5,461 bases of DNA from Chloroflexota bacterium (lineage in GTDB: Bacteria; Chloroflexota; Limnocylindria; Limnocylindrales; CSP1-4): the NCBI GenBank assembly GCA_021802185.1, contig JAKAAV010000178.1:1-5461 (forward strand), in the 5' to 3' direction. Below, piece after piece: positions 4,972-5,461 of this stretch; within the stretch, counting starts at the first letter, position 1; every line of letters starts with the position of its first letter. The position numbers and the translations under genes were made by a program. The notes under the pieces were generated by a model that saw only the letters and a program-made list of their open reading frames with translations, was not told the origin of the DNA and did not search any database.

Positions 4972-5461
4972 ATGCGGATCGAGCGCGTCACCGCGATCGC
5001 CTTCGGGCCGTTCCACGGCGAGACGCTCGAGCTCGGCCCCGGGTTCACCGTCGTCGCCGGCCCGAACGAGGCGGGCAAGTCGACCTGGCACGCGGCGCTG
5101 CGAGCGGCGGTGTGCGGCATGCCGCGGCGGCGCGGCCGGCCGGCCGGTCCGGACCAGGAGTTCGCCGACCTGCACCGGCCGTGGGATCGCCCCGACGAGT
5201 GGGCCGTCTCGGCGCGCCTCTCGCTCGACGATGGCCGCTGCGTCGAGATCCGCCAGGACCTGGCGGATCGCCTCGACAGCTCCGCGATCGAGCTGCCGAT
5301 CGGGCGCTCGGTCGCTGACGAGATCCTCGCGGACGGCTCGCCCGATGCGTCACGCTGGCTGGGGCTCGACCGCGACGCGTTCGCGGCCACGGTCTGCGTC
5401 GACCAGGCCGACCTGCTCGCCGTGACGCGCGCGGCCCCGGCGCTGCAGCAGCACCTCCAGC
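4972..5461 (+). CDS. SbcC/Rad50/YhaN-type AAA ATPase, N-terminal part (cut by the right edge)
   Basis: The ATG follows the nuclease stop codon with no gap (TAGATG), so translation is probably coupled; no strong Shine-Dalgarno sequence is present. The 163 codons visible remain open to the window end. The start, MRIERVTAIAFGPFHGETLEL, is typical of SMC-like ATPases that begin with a strand leading to a P-loop. Walker A is GPNEAGKST at 30-38. Gln145 in VCVDQADLL fits the Q-loop. Between them is an Arg/Pro-rich insertion around 50-75 and a strand pair (VSARLSLDDGRCVEIRQDL, 79-97), as in Rad50/SbcC/YhaN lobes. Coiled coils, any zinc hook, the signature motif and Walker B would lie outside the window. 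The protein should supply ATP-driven DNA clamping to the adjacent nuclease. The NEAGKST form and compact lobe look more YhaN-like than E. coli SbcC-like, but this needs the full protein. Confidence 0.88.
   Translation, partial: MRIERVTAIAFGPFHGETLELGPGFTVVAGPNEAGKSTWHAALRAAVCGMPRRRGRPAGPDQEFADLHRPWDRPDEWAVSARLSLDDGRCVEIRQDLADRLDSSAIELPIGRSVADEILADGSPDASRWLGLDRDAFAATVCVDQADLLAVTRAAPALQQHLQ

Noticed and set aside
3691..5175. Minus-strand open frame of 494 codons antisense to the nuclease and ATPase genes
   Set aside because: It is a shadow of strongly biased codons; the plus strand has complete, ordered catalytic motifs.

Overview
This is a very GC-rich (roughly 70% or more by eye) bacterial chromosomal window. 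It carries five protein genes, four complete and one cut by the right edge. The strong G/C preference at third codon positions, GTG starts, a secreted NlpC/P60-SH3b cell-wall enzyme, and two genes that look leaderless suggest a high-GC monoderm lineage, either Actinobacteriota or a GC-rich Chloroflexota group. The sequence alone does not decide between them. I see no IS element, CRISPR array, tRNA or rRNA.

Layout: (1) Positions 1-443 hold no convincing gene. They contain a short degenerate tandem repeat at the left edge, two small hairpins, and the ribosome binding site of the next gene. (2) 444-1169 (+) encodes an exported NlpC/P60 peptidase with a C-terminal SH3b domain. (3) A perfect 15-bp-stem hairpin at 1238-1270 lies between this gene and the convergent ldh gene and probably terminates both. 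(4) 1299-2255 (-) encodes an L-lactate dehydrogenase with complete catalytic residues and the two residues linked to fructose-1,6-bisphosphate activation. (5) A 143-bp divergent intergenic region (2256-2398) holds a plausible leaderless ldh promoter and overlapping palindromes. (6) 2399-3013 (+) encodes a dCMP-deaminase-like zinc enzyme. (7) 3096-3752 (+) encodes DNA-3-methyladenine glycosylase I (Tag) with a repetitive N-terminal extension. (8) 3874-4971 (+) and 4972 to the right edge (+) encode an SbcD/YhaO-type nuclease and an SbcC/Rad50/YhaN-type ATPase, joined stop-to-start.

Functionally, the four right-hand plus-strand genes form a co-directional nucleotide and DNA maintenance group: pyrimidine deoxynucleotide supply, alkylated-base excision, and an Mre11-Rad50-like nuclease/ATPase pair. 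The nuclease and ATPase are almost certainly co-transcribed and partners. Whether the deaminase and tag share that transcript is uncertain, because the gaps are 82 and 121 bp and the nuclease has its own weak leaderless-type promoter signature. The left-hand genes (cell-wall hydrolase, fermentative dehydrogenase) are separate units. I found no clear undescribed system. The most notable details are the substituted third catalytic position of the NlpC/P60 enzyme, the palindrome cluster between ldh and the deaminase, and the codon-length repeats at the Tag N-terminus.
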